Shown in pieces: positions 51,406-59,550 of a stretch of DNA of 64,000 bases (its first letter is position 1; every line of letters starts with the position of its first letter). A model generated the notes under the pieces. It made no database searches. It worked only from the letters and a program-made list of their open reading frames with translations, and was not told the origin of the DNA. Where the stretch lies: contig NZ_BTFW01000002.1 of assembly GCF_033242265.1 (NCBI RefSeq), positions 36,815-100,814 on the forward strand, given 5' to 3'. The stretch is from Novosphingobium sp. IK01. Its GTDB lineage: Bacteria > Pseudomonadota > Alphaproteobacteria > Sphingomonadales > Sphingomonadaceae. A program made the translations under genes and the position numbers.

Positions 51406-51571
51406 GAGTCCATTATATACTATGCAACAAAAATGGACAGTCGAATTTGCACGCCTTGATCTCGGCTTGCTCCCTCTGGGGAGCATTCCGGCGCCGTTAG
51501 GCGACGGTCCTGCCCTTGCTTTTGAGCGGGATGGTTGATGGTTTGAGCTGAAGGATCGGCATCATGGCCCG

Positions 51572-52591
51572 TCAGGGCAAAGCATATCGGCCGACTAGGC
51601 CGATTCCGCTTTTCCCATTCTTATAAATATAATCCTTTATGAGAGGAGGAAGACCATCGTGACACTCACGGGCCTTACGCTCGGCGGCAAGACGCAGATC
51701 AACACGCAGCCCCGCAGCGACCAGTCTTGCGCGATCAACCTCATCGGCAGGCAGGGCGCGGCGACGTTCCGCCGCCGGTAAAGTCGCAAGCATGGCTGCA
51801 TGTTCTTCGGCAGCCTGGGAGCGCCGATCTTCTTCATCGGCAGGCAAGGGCGTGTGAAGGCCCACCAGCTTTTCCAGCCAGTCCGGCAGGCGGAAGCGGT
51901 AAAGATTGGAGGTCTGGGTCGATCGCGCGCCCACGTCCTTGTCCTGCGTGTAGATGAAACGCCTGATCCATTCGATCATGCCGATGTCGGCCAGCGTTCG
52001 AAGCGAACGATAGATCGTGCTGCGCGAAAGGCCCGTCCACCCCATGATCGTCTCATAGGCCGGGATACACCAGCCCTTGCGAAACTTCTCATTGTCGAGA
52101 AGCTCGATGAGGATCTGCTGACAGGATGGCGTGTAGCAGACCAGCTTCATTTCGCGATCGGTGAGCGCCCGCTCGCCCGCGCGGGCCTCGCAGGCGAGCT
52201 TGCGGCCGAGCTTGAGGACACGCTTGCCGGCGATCACCAGGCGGGCGCGCATTCGCTGCGTTAGCGGCGAGGCAAATTCGGCTTCCTCATCGCTCCCCGT
52301 CCGGACGCTGTTCGCCCACACTTCGTTGCGCGTGATGTGGAGCCCACCTTTACGACCGCGCGGCTTGGGCGTGCCCGCCAGCACGCGGGCGTTGCCAATC
52401 TGGTTGTTGCGGCGCTGCGGCGCATCCAGCCCGCAGATAACTCGCAAGGGCAAAACAGGCACCCCTGCCTTGCGCTGCACCTCCTGAAGATCGAGCCCCA
52501 TGCGAATGTCATCATAGGACACGCCTTCGGCCTGTAACGCCTCGATCACTGATCCTGCCGGTCGGGCAGGCGATTGCAGGGTAAGCTCCAT
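51572..52591 (-). CDS. Winged-helix plasmid replication-associated protein
   Basis: A 339-residue protein with a central winged helix: LTDREMKLVCYTPSCQQILI, then YETIMGWTGLSRSTIYRSLR and TLADIGMIEWIRRF. This resembles the DNA-binding region of plasmid helix-turn-helix replication or control proteins. I chose ATG 52591 (MELTLQSPAR). It lies next to the iteron region and RepA, so copy-number control or an accessory replication role is likely but not shown. Confidence 0.55.
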   Translation of the reverse strand: MELTLQSPARPAGSVIEALQAEGVSYDDIRMGLDLQEVQRKAGVPVLPLRVICGLDAPQRRNNQIGNARVLAGTPKPRGRKGGLHITRNEVWANSVRTGSDEEAEFASPLTQRMRARLVIAGKRVLKLGRKLACEARAGERALTDREMKLVCYTPSCQQILIELLDNEKFRKGWCIPAYETIMGWTGLSRSTIYRSLRTLADIGMIEWIRRFIYTQDKDVGARSTQTSNLYRFRLPDWLEKLVGLHTPLPADEEDRRSQAAEEHAAMLATLPAAERRRALPADEVDRARLVAAGLRVDLRLAAERKARECHDGLPPLIKDYIYKNGKSGIGLVGRYALP

Positions 52592-52753
52592 CGTTCGTCC
52601 CCTCAGGTGAGAGGCCGTCAGCAGGCAAAACTCATCCGTGGCACGAAGCACGCACCCTTGAAGGAATCTTCAAATCCGGCTAGAAGGGGGGTGTTGAGAG
52701 CGCCTAACGGCCACCTTGCATCGTCGCCAAACGATGCCTTCTAACCTCTCGGG

Positions 52754-52775
52754 TGCCCGGCCTTCGTGCCGGGCA
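52754..52775 (+). terminator. Hairpin terminator near the replication origin
   Basis: TGCCCGGC (52754-52761) pairs with GCCGGGCA (52768-52775) and is followed by TTTGTTT. It points toward the iteron cluster on the plus strand and also ends any transcript leaving RepA. A second small hairpin (GCATCGT/ACGATGC) lies at about 52716-52735. Confidence 0.55.
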
Positions 52776-52890
52776 TTTGTTTATGTGCTCACAGCCCATC
52801 CTTTCTGTGCATTGAGCGCTCGGCCAACCGGCCGCTGATTGCGAAGATGATTAATGCCAGTGGCAAGGGATGTGCGGAAGCACCAGAAAC

Positions 52891-52997
52891 TCGTGCTTTC
52901 GCGGACCAATGCCGGAAAAAGCTCGTGCTTTCGCGGACCAATGCCCTGCACCTTCGTGCTTTTGCGGACCTTTGGTTCGTGCTTTCGCGGACCAATT
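52891..52997 (+). repeat. Iteron array (four copies), plasmid origin
   Basis: Four direct repeats of a 20-21 bp unit, TCGTGCTTTCGCGGACCAATG, start at 52891, 52923, 52954 and 52977. The third has TTTTGCGGACC and the fourth differs at its end. Spacing is 32, 31 and 23 bp. They lie just downstream of repA, with further copies upstream of it, so this is very likely the origin bound by RepA. Confidence 0.9.
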
Positions 52998-53046
52998 CGC
53001 TCAAAACCTGCCCTCGGCGCCGAATCAACCGTCCGGCGTCTGCCGG

Positions 53047-53907
53047 TCAGCACGTCGGCTCCGAGTTTTTCGGCAAAATCGTGACTTTGGTGAGCCCCGC
53101 GCGGCGTCCTGGACGCTTTGCCTCTGTATTGACGGCACTTTCGCTCATCGTGATCCGGTAGTCCGGGATCGTATCCTCATCCGCGATCTTTTTGAGCGCG
53201 TGCCGAAAATGCTTGAGGGAGTTCTGATAGCCGAGCTGAAGCCGCAGCTCCTCAATATCCATTTCGACCGGCCCTGGCGCGCAGCTCGCGCGGGCGACCT
53301 CGTAGAGACGCCGCTCAACGGGACCGATCTGGAAATAGGTGGGCGAATAGCCCAGAACCTCACGGTCGCGCAGGATCGCGCGGTAGAGCCAATCACACAG
53401 ACGGACCCTGACGGCCTTGAGCCGCTGATCCCCAGATTTGGTCTTGGTGTATTGTAGCCGGGCCTCGGAGAGCCAGGAGAAGAAGCCGGTCTCGCCTTCA
53501 CCTCCTGCCTCAATATTCGTTTTAATCTGAGTGCCTTGCAGGCGCTCCAGCGCGTCGGAAAGCCGCGTGTAAGATCGCGAAGAGCTGTTCACGCCGGTCA
53601 CGCGAAACAGGTCGTGTGCGGTAAAATAGAAGTCCTGCGAGACGGGCTCGCCGGCATCGGATTTTGCCGCCAGCAAGCTGGCGATGTAGAGCAGAACTTC
53701 CTTGTCGTAGATGGTTGCAACACCGCGAGGGCCGGGGCCGATCTCGATCGAAACCGTATCGGTCTTGTAGACCAGCGACTTTTTCCAGGCCGTCTTGGTC
53801 AGCGCGAAGAAAGGGTAGGCCATCAGCGATCGCTCGCCGCGCACCTCGGTCAGAAGCGGACTATCGAGCGAAAACAGCTCGCCCTGACTCTCGGCACGCC
53901 CGTTCAT
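53047..53907 (-). CDS. repA: Replication initiator protein RepA
   Basis: A 286-residue plasmid initiator of the RPA (PF10134-like) family. YPFFALTKTAWKKSLVYKTD, VLLYIASLLAAKSDAGEPVS, DLFRVTGVNSSSRSYTRLSD and DALERLQGTQIKTNIEAGGE are conserved blocks with a winged-helix character. The start at 53907 is preceded by two more iterons, one inverted, which overlap its promoter. RepA therefore probably binds the iterons both to start replication and to limit its own expression. Confidence 0.85.
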   Translation of the reverse strand: MNGRAESQGELFSLDSPLLTEVRGERSLMAYPFFALTKTAWKKSLVYKTDTVSIEIGPGPRGVATIYDKEVLLYIASLLAAKSDAGEPVSQDFYFTAHDLFRVTGVNSSSRSYTRLSDALERLQGTQIKTNIEAGGEGETGFFSWLSEARLQYTKTKSGDQRLKAVRVRLCDWLYRAILRDREVLGYSPTYFQIGPVERRLYEVARASCAPGPVEMDIEELRLQLGYQNSLKHFRHALKKIADEDTIPDYRITMSESAVNTEAKRPGRRAGLTKVTILPKNSEPTC

Positions 53908-53924
53908 GGCGCCACCACGCAATT

Positions 53925-53980
53925 ATTGGTCCGCGAAAGCACGAAGTTTTGCTCCAGATTCGTGCTTTCGCGGACGAATG
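53925..53980. repeat. Iterons upstream of repA (one inverted, one direct)
   Basis: The unit of the origin array recurs inverted at 53925-53944 and direct at 53960-53980 (GACGAATG variant). The pair faces outward over the repA promoter. Such inverted iterons are typical operators for autoregulation of the initiator gene. Confidence 0.85.
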
Positions 53981-54034
53981 GCGCGCAGACTGCACGGGTC
54001 GCCGCACCATGAAACAAATATGGAGCCCAGGCGG

Positions 54035-54472
54035 TCATGGCTTTGGAGCCTCGATCAACTCAAGCTGGACTGGCGGGTTTGACAGATCATGCCCAACCTC
54101 AGCGAACACCATTTCGAAGGCAGAGCCAAGGCTCAGGTTGCGGAAGCGCTTCTGGATTTCCTTGACGTAATCGACCAGCTCGATGGCGATAATCGGCGAG
54201 ATCCAGCGATAGACCGTATCGGGGGAGCTGGCCGCACGCTGCACATAGTGGTCGAGGCTGACCGTTACGCTCGCCTTGCGAATGATGCGTGCAACGATGG
54301 CGTCACGCGAACGCAGCCGGTATTCCTTCTTGAGCCTATCGATCTGCTGGATCGTCGCTTCGGAGACCGCCATGTTAAGGTTCCGGTTTCCCGTCGCATA
54401 AAGCTCCGCCCGCTGCTGCTGTACCAGCTCCTTCATCGTTAGGCCGGGAGTCTTGGGTCGGGGACGTGCCAT
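54035..54472 (-). CDS. Plasmid RHH-like DNA-binding protein
   Basis: A 145-residue protein (ATG 54472, MARPRPKTPG) containing a ribbon-helix-helix-like stretch: RNLNMAVSEATIQQIDRLKK, EYRLRSRDAIVARIIRKASV. It lies upstream of repA on the same strand and divergent from an XRE regulator, so control of replication or partition is possible. No ParA partner is present in the window. Confidence 0.55.
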   Translation of the reverse strand: MARPRPKTPGLTMKELVQQQRAELYATGNRNLNMAVSEATIQQIDRLKKEYRLRSRDAIVARIIRKASVTVSLDHYVQRAASSPDTVYRWISPIIAIELVDYVKEIQKRFRNLSLGSAFEMVFAEVGHDLSNPPVQLELIEAPKP

Positions 54473-54506
54473 GGCTGAAGAGTAATCGCCATGCGGCAAG
54501 CTTGTC

Positions 54507-54535
54507 AATTTACGGCAGGCGATTCGCTGTAAATT
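54507..54535. promoter_or_regulatory. Operator-like inverted repeat in divergent promoter
   Basis: AATTTAC (54507-54513) and GTAAATT (54529-54535) form a perfect inverted repeat with a 15-bp centre in the gap between the RHH-like gene and the XRE gene. Either neighbouring regulator could bind it. Confidence 0.5.
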
Positions 54536-54625
54536 AATTTATGCTGCAAGATGGGAAGCTGGCGCTTATGTTAAGCATACTTTCCGCCGCCTCAGACCTA
54601 GGGGCGCAGTTTAACCGAGTACCCG

Positions 54626-54889
54626 ATGGCCAAATTTTTGCGTCTGGATGATGTGGTCCAGCCCGCCGCTATCCTGTTCGGCGCGCGCCTCAAAAAGCGT
54701 CGAGAAGAGCTTGGTTTGACGCAAGCACAACTCTTTGAGCAAACCGGGATCACGACCGCCTATATCTCTCAGATCGAACGGGCGCAGGCCAATCCAACCC
54801 TCGATATGATGGTTAAGCTGGCGCAGGCCGTTGGCCTTGAGGCGTGGGATATGATCCGCCCCGAGAACGAGAATCAGAACGAAAAATAA
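54626..54889 (+). CDS. XRE-family transcriptional regulator
   Basis: An 87-residue helix-turn-helix protein: ARLKKRREELGLTQAQLFEQ, TGITTAYISQIERAQANPTL and DMMVKLAQAVG are textbook HTH_3. Single-domain XRE proteins regulate plasmid genes or act as antitoxin-like repressors. It is divergent from the RHH-like gene, with an operator-like repeat between them. Confidence 0.85.
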   Translation: MAKFLRLDDVVQPAAILFGARLKKRREELGLTQAQLFEQTGITTAYISQIERAQANPTLDMMVKLAQAVGLEAWDMIRPENENQNEK

Positions 54890-54969
54890 CAAGATAAGCC
54901 GAATATTTTTCGGGACGAACTCGTTTGCGACAGCATCGCAACAAGCATTAGTCTCCGTCCAACAAAAAC

Positions 54970-55281
54970 ATGGTCGCAAACTTGGCTGGCGCAACGCCGC
55001 AGCGACGAGGTGTGAATGTGACGGATGGGACAACACTGCGCCACAGATTTGGCAATCGGGTCGCCAAGACCCTCGCCGATTTGGGCCTTACACCTTCGGA
55101 TTTGGCGGCCAAAAGCTCGCTTCCCGTGGGCAGAATTGAGAATATCCTGAAAGGCCAGTTAGCCCGCATCACTCTCAGAGATATGGCCCTGATCGCCAGC
55201 GTCCTGGGCACTCCCCTTGCCAATCTCATGATCCCGATCGAGGCCGCCATCGCGTTCGAAGCGTTCGAGATAGCCGAATAG
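54970..55281 (+). CDS. Second XRE-like regulator
   Basis: The 103-residue protein has VAKTLADLGLTPSDLAAKSS, LPVGRIENILKGQLARITLR and DMALIASVLGTPLANLM, a helix-turn-helix of the XRE type. Its last 123 bp overlap the convergent gene at 55159-55815 on the other strand, which is unusual. It follows the first XRE gene by 80 bp. Whether both overlapping genes are expressed is uncertain. Confidence 0.65.
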   Translation: MVANLAGATPQRRGVNVTDGTTLRHRFGNRVAKTLADLGLTPSDLAAKSSLPVGRIENILKGQLARITLRDMALIASVLGTPLANLMIPIEAAIAFEAFEIAE

Positions 55282-55815
55282 GGTTGATCGGCCGATCCCC
55301 AATTCCTTCGCGACAATGGAAGCTGTCACCCCTGGCTCAGCCATACGGGCACGGATCAAGGGGATCTGCTCAGGGGTCAAAACCGGACGACGCCCTTTTG
55401 AGCCGCGCTCGGTTGGATGCGTCTTGAGGCCATGGATATGCCGGTAGTGTCCATCCAGAGCATCGATCAACAGATGGCTGCCTGTTTGCCCGGCCTCGAT
55501 AACCAGTGGCGGGCTCGCCAACTCGATGTCGACCCCCGCCTGCAACAATTTGGAAAACGAGCGGACCAGCATGTCGGTGGAGAGGCCCAGGCAGTTGAGC
55601 GCATGGATCTTGATCCGATCGCCAGCCTGAAGAGGCGATCCAGCCTGGGCAAGCAGATCGGCCAATTGGCTAAAGCTCCGGTGCTCCGCGACAACAACAA
55701 AATCGTCCGGGTCAACCTGGGCTTTCTGTTCTTCGATTGTCGCCGATCCGGGTGTCTCGGCGAGAAAAGCAACAATAGTCAATCGTGGAGCCTCATAGCA
55801 GCGCGAACCTAGCAA
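55159..55815 (-). CDS. Resolvase-like protein lacking catalytic residues
   Basis: A 218-residue protein laid out like a serine resolvase but degenerate. The N-terminal domain begins LTIVAFLAETPGSATIEEQK where catalytic resolvases have GYARVS. The usual LDRLGRS reads LNCLGLS, so the catalytic serine and arginines are gone. The C-terminal Hin-like helix-turn-helix (VTASIVAKELGIGRSTLFGY) is well kept. It may be a DNA-binding regulator. It overlaps the XRE gene at its 3' end. Confidence 0.65.
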   Translation of the reverse strand: MLGSRCYEAPRLTIVAFLAETPGSATIEEQKAQVDPDDFVVVAEHRSFSQLADLLAQAGSPLQAGDRIKIHALNCLGLSTDMLVRSFSKLLQAGVDIELASPPLVIEAGQTGSHLLIDALDGHYRHIHGLKTHPTERGSKGRRPVLTPEQIPLIRARMAEPGVTASIVAKELGIGRSTLFGYLERFERDGGLDRDHEIGKGSAQDAGDQGHISESDAG

Positions 55816-56000
55816 CAGTCAGCCTCGCGGATTTGCCAACCTTCTAAGCGAGACACGCTGGTCCATCAACATGGGGAGCCGCCCTTCAAACCTGGCTCAT
55901 TTTCAATTGATCCGTTCCTCGCCACGGATCGCCGAAGCCTCTTGCAATGTGGGTCCATATCGTTCATTTGTTTATCTGGACTCATGAACGGGGCAATCCG

Positions 56001-56813
56001 ATGCTTCCAGCGGGACTCATGGCCAAGGCAATTCACCTCTGCGCAGCAGGGCTGAGCACGGCCACATTACAGCCGGAAAACAGCGAAAACTTGTACGCCG
56101 TCGTCATTCACTCCGGCGCTCAACTCCTTCACCAACCTGACAATTCCGCTGATGCGCAAGCAACGGTGCGCGATCTTCTGGCGCTCGGGGCGGATTTCGA
56201 CGCTGGACCGCTGGCCATCAATGGACGCGACTTCGCCAGCTACGGCGTCACGTCGGCATCTGTTTTCGATCCGTGCGCCTTGAGCCATGTCGATGATGCA
56301 CCGGGGTCGATCGCCGCAAGCAGCACCCCCACCGTCTCGACGATCGCCGCGCTGGTCCATCAAGCCTTCGGTGCCCGCATCACCGACACCCTGCGCCCAG
56401 TCAACGCCAGCTATGGGGCGCTCCATAGCTGGCACAAGGTCGGCCAGGCCGTCGATTTCGTGCCGGCAGGCGGCGTGCTCTCGATCACGCGCGCGCAAAT
56501 CCGCGCACTGATGGCCGCTCGCGGCATTCGCCTGCTCGAACTGCTCGGGCCGGGTGATCCCGGCCACTCCAACCATTGGCACGTCGCCTTCGCCCGGCCT
56601 GGTCAAGTCATCGACCATATCCGTCAGCAGGAGGGCGATGAGGACTGGATCGTCGCACCAACGTCAGATGGCGCGGTTCCCACCACCACACTGGCAAACG
56701 CAGATGCGCCAACCGCGCCCGTATCCGCGCCGTCTCTCACGGCCAAAGCTCCGCCCCACTGGGATGTGTTCGCCTTGGCCCAATGGCGCGCTGGCCATGG
56801 AGGTGGATCATGA
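56001..56813 (+). CDS. M15-type peptidase with degenerate VirB1-like domain
   Basis: A 270-residue protein at the start of the T4SS operon. Residues 1-95 align by eye with the VirB1 protein encoded nearby, down to VFDPC, but the catalytic glutamate in TESG is replaced (VIHSG, His37). The second half has the metallopeptidase M15 pattern SWHKVGQAVDF (His145, Asp152) and SNHWHVAF (His192/His194). It probably cuts peptide cross-links in peptidoglycan for the secretion machine. No signal peptide is obvious. Confidence 0.75.
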   Translation: MLPAGLMAKAIHLCAAGLSTATLQPENSENLYAVVIHSGAQLLHQPDNSADAQATVRDLLALGADFDAGPLAINGRDFASYGVTSASVFDPCALSHVDDAPGSIAASSTPTVSTIAALVHQAFGARITDTLRPVNASYGALHSWHKVGQAVDFVPAGGVLSITRAQIRALMAARGIRLLELLGPGDPGHSNHWHVAFARPGQVIDHIRQQEGDEDWIVAPTSDGAVPTTTLANADAPTAPVSAPSLTAKAPPHWDVFALAQWRAGHGGGS

Positions 56814-57187
56814 TCGTGAGATGTTTGAGCCGTTGGACCGGCGGCCTGGGTGCAGTCACCTTCCTGGGTGCCGGATTGGCGAGCTTTGCCGCGCCTCAAC
56901 CGGCCCGTGCTTCCGATTGGGGCTGTCAGGTCATTCTCTGTCTGGCCACACCAGGTTCGCCGACCACCTACGCACAATGCGTCGCGCCCATCACCAAACT
57001 CTGGAGGACGCTTGCCTTTGGTGGCTCCTTCCCGACCTGCACGGAAGGCGGCGTAGGAACATCGACCCGCAAGATCCGCGACGGCTATCAGTTGCAGGTC
57101 GCCACCCCTGACGGTTCGGTGAGCAGCTATACGGTCAACACCAAGACCCAGACCATCACCAACACCAGCCCCACGGTGGCGCCATGA
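56810..57187 (+). CDS. Secreted T4SS-operon protein of unknown function
   Basis: A 125-residue protein (ATG 56810) with a signal peptide (GAVTFLGAGLASFAAPQPAR, cleavage near ASDW) and four cysteines (WGCQVILCLA, AQCVAP, FPTCTEGG) suited to disulfides in the periplasm. Its ends overlap the M15 and VirB1 genes by four bases. The cysteine-rich LWRTLAFGGSFPTC block seems typical of such operons in sphingomonad plasmids, but I cannot name the family. Confidence 0.6.
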   Translation: MIVRCLSRWTGGLGAVTFLGAGLASFAAPQPARASDWGCQVILCLATPGSPTTYAQCVAPITKLWRTLAFGGSFPTCTEGGVGTSTRKIRDGYQLQVATPDGSVSSYTVNTKTQTITNTSPTVAP

Positions 57188-57783
57188 TCTATGCGCTGGC
57201 TGCCATCGCAGAACTGGCGCAGCGCTGCGCGCCTGAAATCGCCACAGAAGCGGTTGTACCGCTGGTCATGACCGAAAGCGGTGGCGATGACCTGCGGATC
57301 AACGTCAACAAAGGGCCGCGTGTCCAGGCGACGACAATCGCGGAGGGTGCGGCGCTGGTCCGCCGCTATATGGCCGCCGGCTACACGGTCGATGTCGGCC
57401 TTGCTCAGGTCAACTCTGCCAATTTCGCGCGTCTGGGTGCCAGCATCGAGCAAGTCTTTGATCCCTGCACTAACCTTCGACTTGCCTCCCGCATCCTGCA
57501 AGACAGCTACGCGCTGGCAAGCCGCAGTTATGGGGGGCTCGATGCCATTTCGGCGACCTATTCCCTGTACAACACGGGGTCGCTGACACGCGGGCTGCGC
57601 AATGGCTACGTCCGCCGCGTTTGGGCCAATGCCATTGCCGCAGGGGCCGTCACCACATCCCCTCCCCTCCCCGTGGCGCCAACGGCCGAAATCGGTGCCA
57701 AGAGCGCCCCAGCCTCACAGGCAAGCGGCACCGAGGCATGGGTCGTGGGGCAGGTCACTTCGGGCGTCGAGGTGTTCAAATGA
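57184..57783 (+). CDS. virB1: VirB1-like lytic transglycosylase
   Basis: A 199-residue peptidoglycan-opening enzyme for T4SS assembly. The catalytic glutamate is Glu31 in VVPLVMTESGGDD. VDVGLAQVNSANFARLG, VFDPCTNLRLASRILQ and ATYSLYNTGS are family markers. The C-terminal 40 residues are Pro/Ala-rich. No clear signal peptide is seen beyond the hydrophobic start. It overlaps both neighbours, so it is part of a tightly coupled operon. Confidence 0.9.
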   Translation: MIYALAAIAELAQRCAPEIATEAVVPLVMTESGGDDLRINVNKGPRVQATTIAEGAALVRRYMAAGYTVDVGLAQVNSANFARLGASIEQVFDPCTNLRLASRILQDSYALASRSYGGLDAISATYSLYNTGSLTRGLRNGYVRRVWANAIAAGAVTTSPPLPVAPTAEIGAKSAPASQASGTEAWVVGQVTSGVEVFK

Positions 57784-58871
57784 GCGAGACCAACAGCATA
57801 GCGCCCACCAGCGAGGAGAGGCCGCAGGCCCCGGACAAGCGCCCTGCCTTCGACATTCCCGAGGATCTGGCCAATCGCTATCAGATACGGGTCATTGAGG
57901 GGCCGGCCGAGGGCGAGCGCCGGATCGGCATGTTCATCGGCGGTGACACTGCCGCCCCTGCCCTGGAAATCACGCAGGAGAGGATCGTGGCCCGCCGCGA
58001 AGATCGCGAGACGATTGCCGGCCTCGTCCAGCTCGCCCGTCATAATGGCTGGGAGAAGATCGATGTCGAGGGATCCCCCGAATTTCGCAAGGGCGTCTGG
58101 GAAGCAGCCTCGCGTGAAGGCCTGACGGTCGGCGGCTACGAACCCAGCTTTGTCGAACGCGAGCGCATGGAAATCCTGCGCCGAGAAGAGGCAGAGCGAC
58201 GTGAGCGGGAAGCAGCGCGCCAGCGCAGCGAAGAGACCGCGGCGCGTGCGGTCGATACAGCGGCGGAGGTCGCCGGCACAGCCGAGCGCGAAGCCGCAAA
58301 AGCAGAACCCAACGCGATCGCTCGCGACGGCCGCGACATCGCTGGTTCGCAGGTCGAACCCGCCACGCCGGTAGAAGACCGGGCAACACTCGAACGCGCC
58401 TTTGAGCGCAGCATCAAGGCCCTCGAACAGGCTGGCGATCCACGCGCCGTCATGATGCGGGAAACCGCTTCGGCGCTGGTCGAGGAAATCTACGGGGAGC
58501 GGGACAAGCAGGCTTCTATCAGCCCCGTTCCCGCACAGTCTCGGCCCCATGATGCCGATGCGCGCCACCCTGCATCACAGGAAGAGGCAAAGCGCCCAGA
58601 ACACGAAGCGTTGGCCGACCTCTTTCTCAACGGCTCGGCCCAAACCATTTCCGCTGATCCCAGGCTCGCGCGGGCGCGCGAGGCACAAGAGGTCATGGAA
58701 CTTCATATCGCCGAGGTGTTCCCCGGCGATCCCACCGGCCAGGCGGCTGCCAATCTCGAAAGCCGCCAAATGATCTCGGACGTGCTGCGGCGCGGCCTTG
58801 ATGTCTCGGTTCGTGAGCCGACGCCTGTTCGACAGATCGAGCCAGTCCAGCCCCCAGAATTGGAAAGGTGA
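57780..58871 (+). CDS. LPD7-domain protein of the T4SS operon
   Basis: A 363-residue, highly charged cytoplasmic protein. The region at about 35-125 (YQIRVIEGPAEGERRIGMFI, LVQLARHNGWEKIDVEGSPE, FRKGVWEAASREGLTVGGYE) resembles the LPD7 domain of large polyvalent and relaxase-associated proteins. A glutamate/arginine-rich coiled coil follows (about 140-240). It has no secretion signal. It may connect DNA processing to the transfer channel. The start ATGA overlaps virB1. Confidence 0.65.
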   Translation: MSETNSIAPTSEERPQAPDKRPAFDIPEDLANRYQIRVIEGPAEGERRIGMFIGGDTAAPALEITQERIVARREDRETIAGLVQLARHNGWEKIDVEGSPEFRKGVWEAASREGLTVGGYEPSFVERERMEILRREEAERREREAARQRSEETAARAVDTAAEVAGTAEREAAKAEPNAIARDGRDIAGSQVEPATPVEDRATLERAFERSIKALEQAGDPRAVMMRETASALVEEIYGERDKQASISPVPAQSRPHDADARHPASQEEAKRPEHEALADLFLNGSAQTISADPRLARAREAQEVMELHIAEVFPGDPTGQAAANLESRQMISDVLRRGLDVSVREPTPVRQIEPVQPPELER

Positions 58872-58877
58872 ACAGCC

Positions 58878-59216
58878 ATGAAGATGCTTTCGATTGCCTC
58901 CCGCCACACCGCCCGGCAGATCCTTACCGATCAGCGCGCGCGCCAGATCATTGGCCTTGCCGGTGCGCTCGCCCTTGTTTCGCTGGCACAGCCGGCCTTG
59001 GCCGATGGCACCTCGATCGAGACGGGCCTTTCCACGATCAAGTCATGGATGACGACCGTGGCCTCCGTGGTCGGCATCATCGCCATCATGGCCGTTGGCT
59101 ATGCCAAGCTGACCGGCCGAATGGATTGGGGAAAAGCCGTCACTGTGCTGATCGGCATTGGTATCATCTTCTCTGCCTCCACCATCGTTGGCTGGATGGG
59201 CGGGTCGAGCAGCTAA
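58878..59216 (+). CDS. virB2: VirB2/TrbC-family pilin
   Basis: The 112-residue pilin precursor has a long signal region (LAGALALVSLAQPALADGTS, cleavage near ALAD) and two helices (SVVGIIAIMAVGYAKLTGRM with a charged turn at MDWGKA, then VTVLIGIGIIFSASTIVGWM). This is the normal pilin layout. The gene follows the LPD7 gene by 6 bp and precedes virB3 by 1 bp. Confidence 0.9.
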   Translation: MKMLSIASRHTARQILTDQRARQIIGLAGALALVSLAQPALADGTSIETGLSTIKSWMTTVASVVGIIAIMAVGYAKLTGRMDWGKAVTVLIGIGIIFSASTIVGWMGGSSS

Positions 59217-59217
59217 G

Positions 59218-59550
59218 ATGGACAAGATCGCCGAGGATAAGGTGTTTCTCGCCCTCACCCGGCCATCGGTGTTCATGGGATTGCCGCTTGAGGCGATCCT
59301 GCCGATCGTCATGGTCTGCATGGTGTTCTGGGGGGTGATGCACAATCCCTTCTTCCCCCTCGCCATGTTCGGCGCTCTCTACTTCCCGGCGCGCATGGTG
59401 GTCCATTACGACTACAACGCATTCCGCCTGTGGGGTCTGTGGTTTCAGACCATCTTCCTGTCCAAAAACCGCAAGTTCTGGGGCGGCGGGAGCTATGCTC
59501 CCGTCCGTCTCGGCGCCGGCGTGAAGCGGAAGCACTTCGGCAATGACTAG
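59218..59550 (+). CDS. virB3: VirB3-like T4SS inner-membrane protein
   Basis: A 110-residue protein with VFLALTRPSVFMGLPLEAIL (the TRP marker of VirB3) followed by two adjacent helices (LPIVMVCMVFWGV, FPLAMFGALYFPARMV). It is needed for pilus assembly with VirB4, whose gene overlaps it by eight bases. The size and order are standard. Confidence 0.9.
   Translation: MDKIAEDKVFLALTRPSVFMGLPLEAILPIVMVCMVFWGVMHNPFFPLAMFGALYFPARMVVHYDYNAFRLWGLWFQTIFLSKNRKFWGGGSYAPVRLGAGVKRKHFGND

Noticed and set aside
51421..51538. A 38-codon plus-strand frame (MQQKWTVEFARLDLG...) between the toprim and winged-helix genes.
   Set aside because: Very short, with no convincing ribosome site or family. I could not support it as a gene.
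52891..53980. Short direct repeats that could suggest a CRISPR array.
   Set aside because: Only four copies in a row with spacers of 3-12 bp, placed around repA and partly inverted. These are plasmid iterons.
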